Positions 28,258-32,759 of a DNA stretch of 32,759 nucleotides are shown piece after piece. Below the pieces are notes generated by a model. The model was not told the DNA's origin. It saw only the letters and a list, made by a program, of their open reading frames with translations, and did not search any database. Numbering within the stretch: position 1 is the stretch's first letter; the number at the start of each line of letters is the position of its first letter. Position numbers and translations under genes: made by a program. This DNA comes from Tritrichomonas foetus (taxonomy: Eukaryota; Parabasalia; Tritrichomonadida; Tritrichomonadidae), in NCBI GenBank assembly GCA_001839685.1, contig MLAK01001092.1, positions 1 through 32,759 on the forward strand, given 5' to 3'.

Positions 28258-29913
28258 TATTTTTTTTTATTGTCAATTTGATAAAGACAATAGTCAAGAT
28301 GAAAAAGATCAATAGGTGATATAATAAGGTTCTTTTATTAAAAATCTCCGATTTTATTCAGGAAAGGACTTTTTGAATGTGGGAATAGGTGATGCTTAGG
28401 TGTCTTGGTTATTTTGAGTCTCTGAATTACTCACAAATATTTTCAGAGATATATTGAATATATTGTCAATAGTTTTCTTTTGATTATTTGATTTCTCGAA
28501 ATTTTTAAGAAGTTTTAATTTTATATTTTATATGAATTTTCAACGTGTATTTCAATATATATTCTGTACTTTCCAGCTTTTTGAGAAACTAAGCTTTATG
28601 AAATTTCTGAACAAGATGATGTTAAATTCAAATGAAAGACGACTTTTGTGAGTTCACAATTTGACGAAGTCTTTTCAATTCATCTACGAAATTCAAAATC
28701 AATTTGTATGACTCAAAAAACCAAATGTCAGAAAAACCTGATTTTCAGAGAATCGTAAAAACCATTTTTGAATATTTACAATATTCAATAATCTCACAAA
28801 CAATTCCATACATGATTTGATTAATATTTCGTTTCGAAATTATCACGGTAAAGGCTGTATGAAAATCTATAGTAATTAATAAAATAGAAATACAAATCAT
28901 GATTTCAATCGATATTATATAAAAAAATTGAGTTTCAAATGTCCTCCATACATAATTTTGTGGCGTTTTCTTCACATTTAAATTATGCCATCATGTCCTT
29001 TCACCGATAACACAAAAAGAAGTGGCATTTTACTTGAGCTTTTTCGACATAAATTGATTCAGATCAAGATCAAGTTTTTGTTTAAAAAATCCAGATTTTT
29101 GAATGATTCGAGATTTTCAATACGTGTTTATTATCAAAAAATTCAATGAATTCAATAGTGCACTTTCAAAATGCCGAAATAAAAAATTGCTCACTTTTCA
29201 ATATTACATTCAAATATTCACCTAATAAAACAATTTCTAACACAACATTCATAAAGTATACAAACATTCATTCAATATTTCAATAATTTTCAAAAATTCC
29301 TTACAAAAATTACGATTGATCGTAAACTTTTTCATTTTCATACCTTTGAAACATAATTCATATAAAAAGAGATGATTGAATCATGCAATTTCAATGAATT
29401 AATCATTCTCAGTGTTCATGATACTAATGAATGGTTTGAAATCGAAAAAAACATTTGGTTGAAGTCTGTTATTCGAAAAAAGCATTTTCACCCGAATTTG
29501 GTTATTTTTTTGAGAGTACAAATAAACATTCTATGAAATAAGCTTTTGAATTCTGAAAAAAAACCAAGAACCTTTATTTGTCAGTCATGATACTTCTTAA
29601 TTTAAAAGTAGAAGTTGGAGAAACGTATCATTGACAAAATAAATAATAAGAAAAAAATCATTCAATATACAATTTTACACGGATTTTGAGCCAGAAAACG
29701 TTATCCGCAGGTTATATATCTTCAGATCTCCCTAGAATAGTTGTAAATTCGAATATTATCCCGATGAAAATGCTATTAATATATCTTGTGAAGTTATCAA
29801 CACTTCACATGTGGTCTTTTGTTGAGATAGTCGGTTGAGTTTCAATCAGAAATTTTAAAATTTCATATCCATCATTCTAAATTGATAATGTAGGTTTTTT
29901 CTACGGTTTATCG

Positions 29914-29935
29914 AGCCAGGAAAACTGGCTTTTTT
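29914..29935 (+). other. AGCCAG/CTGGCT hairpin followed by T5
   Basis: A 6-bp perfect stem with a GAAAA loop runs straight into a T-run in a locally GC-richer patch (29900-29990). This layout resembles the 3' end of a short RNA polymerase III transcript, but no internal promoter boxes or known RNA were recognised. Confidence 0.25.
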
Positions 29936-30765
29936 GGACAGGGAAAAAAACGCTGAGACCAGTTCAGATGCCTACCCTATGTTTTGAGAATCTATAATCG
30001 CATGATCAATTCGATTGACTTCCAAAAAAAAATGTGAAAAAAAATTGTGAAAAAAAAATTATTTATTCGCGTCACTGGAATTTCAGAGTCTGCAATGTAA
30101 TGGAAAACAACGTTTTTTCTCAAAAAAAACTCGGGTTTTTTTCAATTTTGATTTTTGTTTGAAAATGTAAAAAAAATTGTTTCGAAACCTATTCTCTCTG
30201 ATTGATTAGTATGTGCTTAGAAAATTAACTGCGAAAAAATAGCCCCATATACCAATATTTCAAAATACCAGTAAATCTTACTTTTTGTTTGTTGGTTGCA
30301 GTTCTGAATAATTTTGGCTTTCTTGTGCGTAATCTAGTATTTGTAGCATGCTTTCTCTCTTTCTACGGGTAAAAATAATAAAAAATAACACCAATAAAAA
30401 ATACCATTGTTCGAAATTGCAATATTTTCAAGTTTTCTTTCTGATAATGGTGAAGATATGAATAATAGGGGAAATCTATATGTCAATGATTTTCTTGAAT
30501 GAAAATAACTTTTGATGAACATTGACAAATTCTGAAAAATGGCGATAATATAAAGAATACCGTATTCCTCATTTTTTAATAAGGCCTCTTCATATCAAAC
30601 AGATCAATTATCGTCGCGGGGTTTTCATGATTTTCTATATTATGAACGATCGTTAATAATTTTTAAGCAGATTGTCAGATAAAAAATGTTATTCTATTTC
30701 CACATATTTACGATTGAGATGAAAATTGCTATCAAAGCTACATTTCATACAACAGGCAGGATTTT

Positions 30766-31042
30766 TTTTCCTATGAGTTTTGTTTTTTGACACTAAAAAT
30801 GGGTAAATGTGATGTGACTTTGCGGGCCCCTTCGACTCATTCGGCCATTGGAAGAGGTGCTGCCACGTGACCACAGCTTCGGATCGCTTCGCTCCCTCCG
30901 CTGTGTTCACGTGGCGCACCTCCTCCATGTCGAAGTGACCCAAAGAACNAGCAAAGTTCACATCACATTTACCCATTAGGTTTTTTCCACTTTTGACCTT
31001 TATTTGACCTTTCACTTCACATTTACAAAACTCATAGGAAAA
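30766..31042. repeat. 277-nt GC-rich foldback (long inverted repeat) element
   Basis: Nested arms pair in order: outer 17 bp (30766-30782 with 31026-31042, around CCTATGAGTTTTG); middle 25/26 nt with one indel (30799-30823 with 30951-30976); CTTCGAC with GTCGAAG (30830-30836, 30929-30935); inner 23/22 nt with one indel and one mismatch (30854-30876 with 30901-30922) including CACGTG; and a 24-nt loop. The apex is far GC-richer than its surroundings. The single N of the window (30949) lies in it. A MITE-like foldback transposon or a structured RNA are the main options. A minus-strand frame runs through it but starts at TTG. Confidence 0.75.
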
Positions 31043-31156
31043 TAAATCTCTGCCCATACAACATATTGTATCATTTTTTTCGCCTACCAACTTTTCTATT
31101 TTTTTAATTATTAAAAGTTTTCAATGAAAAAGACCGTTGATATAGTAAATTATTGT

Positions 31157-31186
31157 GTTAATTGATGATGTCATCATCGGGTTAAC
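31157..31186. repeat. Nested hairpin GTTAA...GATGATG/CATCATC...TTAAC
   Basis: A 7-bp perfect inner stem with a one-base centre (31164-31178) lies inside a 5-bp outer stem (31157-31161, 31182-31186), about 115 nt beyond the foldback element. Confidence 0.65.
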
Positions 31187-31796
31187 ATTCTGAAAAAGCT
31201 CATAAATTCTCAAAACTTCTCAAAATATTTTGTATGATCTATATTGAATATGTTAAATTTAATATTAAATTATAATTCAGAGGTAAGACATAGTAGATTT
31301 ATCACAATTTTTAGAGTTATAGTCATACGTTTGTTATTTGGTCGTTCTTGTCAGATTTCCTATTAATTCATTGTTCATTTCTATGTTGTCACCAACAAAA
31401 ATAATATGTGTTTCCCCTCTTCTTTTGCGATTTTTATATAAGGTCAAAGAATAAAAGTGTTTTTATGATTCGACATCATGAAGTAAAGAATTCAATATTT
31501 TGTGAGGACGATATCATTTTCAATTGCAGTATTTTGAAATCTTTATCTTCTCAAAAAAAATTTTATACTGTCATACGTTTAAAGTGATCGTCTTTTTAAA
31601 AAAATGACTTTAACTTTTATTTGGGAAAGTTTTGGAGAAAACATACGGCTCTATCACCAAATTCACTCTATCATGAATATTTTTTAAGTATTTTCTAAAC
31701 CATTTTTCAAGTATTAACAAATAAATTAACGATGAAAAACGATGAAATAGAACGATAGACGAAAAAATTTCAAAAAGATACGTTTAAAAAAAAGAA

Positions 31797-31816
31797 ATCA
31801 CCTTAATTAAGGTGAT
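31797..31816. repeat. 20-bp perfect palindrome ATCACCTTAATTAAGGTGAT
   Basis: Fully self-complementary with the TCACC/GGTGA core seen at three other intergenic sites, here around a TTAATTAA centre. Confidence 0.85.
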
Positions 31817-32060
31817 AACTTAACGTACGGAAAAATCGAAAAACAATATTATTGGCGTATCTGCACAAAATCAAATAATACCATTTCGAAACCCATATTC
31901 TTAACTAATACCCATTATTATTAATATGTCATTTCCGAATAATTCGCGAATCGTAGGAAATTATATATCAAATTTGATCCTGCAGTGATTATTGCGAACT
32001 CACATTGCACATTTGTTCAAATTAGTTTATATATTTTAAATATCACCAAAAGAATGAAAT

Positions 32061-32261
32061 ATGACTTCAAAATTTCTCAAAAAAGTTAAAAAACTTTCAG
32101 AAAATGAACTTCCGAAGCCTTTTGCTGCCAACTGTGGGGTCTTTCACTTTCCAAATTGGCATGATATCTTTGAATCTTCATGGTATTTATTTTCGCCATC
32201 AGGAAAAGATTTTTTAATTGGAAGTTTTCGAGATAAAGCTATATTTCATCTTACTTTTTAA
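32061..32261 (+). CDS. Weakly supported small hypothetical ORF
   Basis: 66 residues from ATG 32061 to TAA. It starts with a basic amphipathic stretch (TSKFLKKVKKLSENEL), then an aromatic-rich part (FHFPNWHDIFESSWYLF). Its base composition is less AT-rich than the flanks, which is the main support. No domain, signal peptide or initiator is evident; a TCACC lies 16 nt upstream but does not fit the initiator fully. It could be a degenerate fragment. Confidence 0.25.
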   Translation: MTSKFLKKVKKLSENELPKPFAANCGVFHFPNWHDIFESSWYLFSPSGKDFLIGSFRDKAIFHLTF

Positions 32262-32597
32262 TTTTTATGTAAAATATTGAATTAATTGTGAAAAGATATT
32301 TCAATTTCTGAAATATGGGGAAATTGGAGCACTGGAGTTTGAGCCTCCATTCTCGACTCAAAACTTGTCTTACAAATCAATATAATTGGTTTAATCACGA
32401 AAAAAATATGATTGATTAAGATAATTTTATAATGTCTCTATCATAGATTTGTTTTCTTACCAAGAATTGTTCCATCGGTATTTTGGGATGATGACCCTTT
32501 TAGATACAGTTGAATTTCAGATTATATGATTAGTAATTAAATCACCATATTTAGAATTATTTCTCTTTTGTAATTTTGGCACGAAATTTAATTATAT
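32262..32597. other. Intergenic spacer near right edge
   Basis: AT-rich, no gene or strong repeat seen. It would be the 3' flank of the partial frame entering from the right edge. Confidence 0.4.
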
Positions 32598-32759
32598 CTA
32601 TTTTCCTCCCTCGCCATAATTAACTTTTTGTGTACTTTTGAGATTGGCATAAATTTTGCGCGGGAAAATTACTTCTCTCAATTTCTCCTTGACAAAGCTT
32701 GCAGGGGATTCTAATTCTGGCTCAGAGTTAAAATCCGTTCCGACCTGCATGTAATGAAG
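32598..32759 (-). CDS. 3' end of a probable gene entering from the right edge (partial)
   Basis: From the window end, a minus-strand frame is open for 53 codons to a TAG at 32598-32600. It is clearly GC-richer than the neighbouring DNA and reads as a normal mixed composition (MQVGTDFNSEPELESPASF, then KEKLREVIFPRKIYANLK and a Gly/Lys end). An ATG lies four codons in, so this could also be a very short frame, but the composition suggests the tail of a larger protein beyond the window. No family recognised. Confidence 0.45.
   Translation of the reverse strand, partial: LHYMQVGTDFNSEPELESPASFVKEKLREVIFPRKIYANLKSTQKVNYGEGGK

Larger units (their letters stand above)
28134..32060. other. Gene-poor AT-rich region (3.9 kb) with a foldback element and palindromes
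   Basis: No gene is supported. Besides the elements listed separately, a 9-nt inverted repeat with one mismatch (28213-28221/28249-28257) followed by a T-run lies just downstream of the 151-codon gene. The rest is homopolymer-rich (many A7-A9 and T6-T9 runs). No tRNA, rRNA, CRISPR or transposase motif was recognised. Confidence 0.5.

Noticed and set aside
30689..31090. 133-codon minus-strand frame through the foldback element
   Set aside because: It begins with TTG, contains the ambiguous base and simply crosses a long inverted repeat; no protein family is visible.
24562..32060. tRNA, rRNA, CRISPR or transposase genes in the gene-poor region
   Set aside because: No A/B-box pairs with cloverleaf potential, no rRNA-like segments, no regularly spaced repeats and no long transposase-like frames were found by reading.

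Overview
The window is AT-rich eukaryotic DNA from a compact, mostly intron-free protist genome. A trichomonad (parabasalid, Trichomonas/Tritrichomonas-like) is the best fit. The evidence is: long uninterrupted ORFs under the standard code, very short 5' leaders, a tyrosine-kinase-like (TKL) kinase joined to a helical-repeat region, a giant BEACH/WD40 protein, large single-pass surface proteins, and stop codons followed by A (TAAA) in 5 of 9 genes, a context described as part of the T. vaginalis polyadenylation signal. This assignment is inference; no rRNA or other marker gene is present. A single N at 30949 indicates a draft assembly.

The left two thirds (1-24561) are gene-dense. In order they hold: a K/D/N-rich type I membrane protein (+, 322-2541); a four-pass tetraspanin-like protein (-, 2754-3470); a TKL kinase with a helical C-terminal region split into two ORFs (-, 3856-6296); a 2.7-kaa BEACH/WD40 protein (-, 6595-14649); a small secreted protein (+, 14845-15189); a 1302-aa beta-rich surface protein with one C-terminal membrane segment (-, 15412-19320); a leucine-rich-repeat protein with a basic TPK-rich tail (+, 19882-21870); and a TMEM62-like metallophosphoesterase (-, 22504-24561). 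They do not form an operon. The shared theme is membrane and surface: two single-pass surface proteins, a tetraspanin-like protein, a secreted protein, a multi-pass phosphoesterase and a BEACH protein (a family linked to vesicle traffic).

The right quarter (24562-32759) is gene-poor. It has one fair 151-codon gene (27678-28133) with a good Inr match, one weak 66-codon ORF, and the 3' end of a probable gene entering from the right edge. The rest is AT-rich DNA with palindromes built on TCACC/GGTGA and one 277-nt GC-rich foldback hairpin (30766-31042).

The observations most worth a second look are: (1) the kinase and helical-repeat ORFs are joined in exactly the -1 frame at an in-phase A AAA AAG heptamer, so this is either a programmed -1 frameshift or a one-base deletion in the assembly; (2) three alternating copies of a 13-nt repeat just upstream of that gene; (3) the foldback element; (4) the recurrent GGTGA palindromes; (5) the BEACH gene has no in-frame ATG at its 5' end; and (6) the 1302-aa surface protein has no signal peptide.
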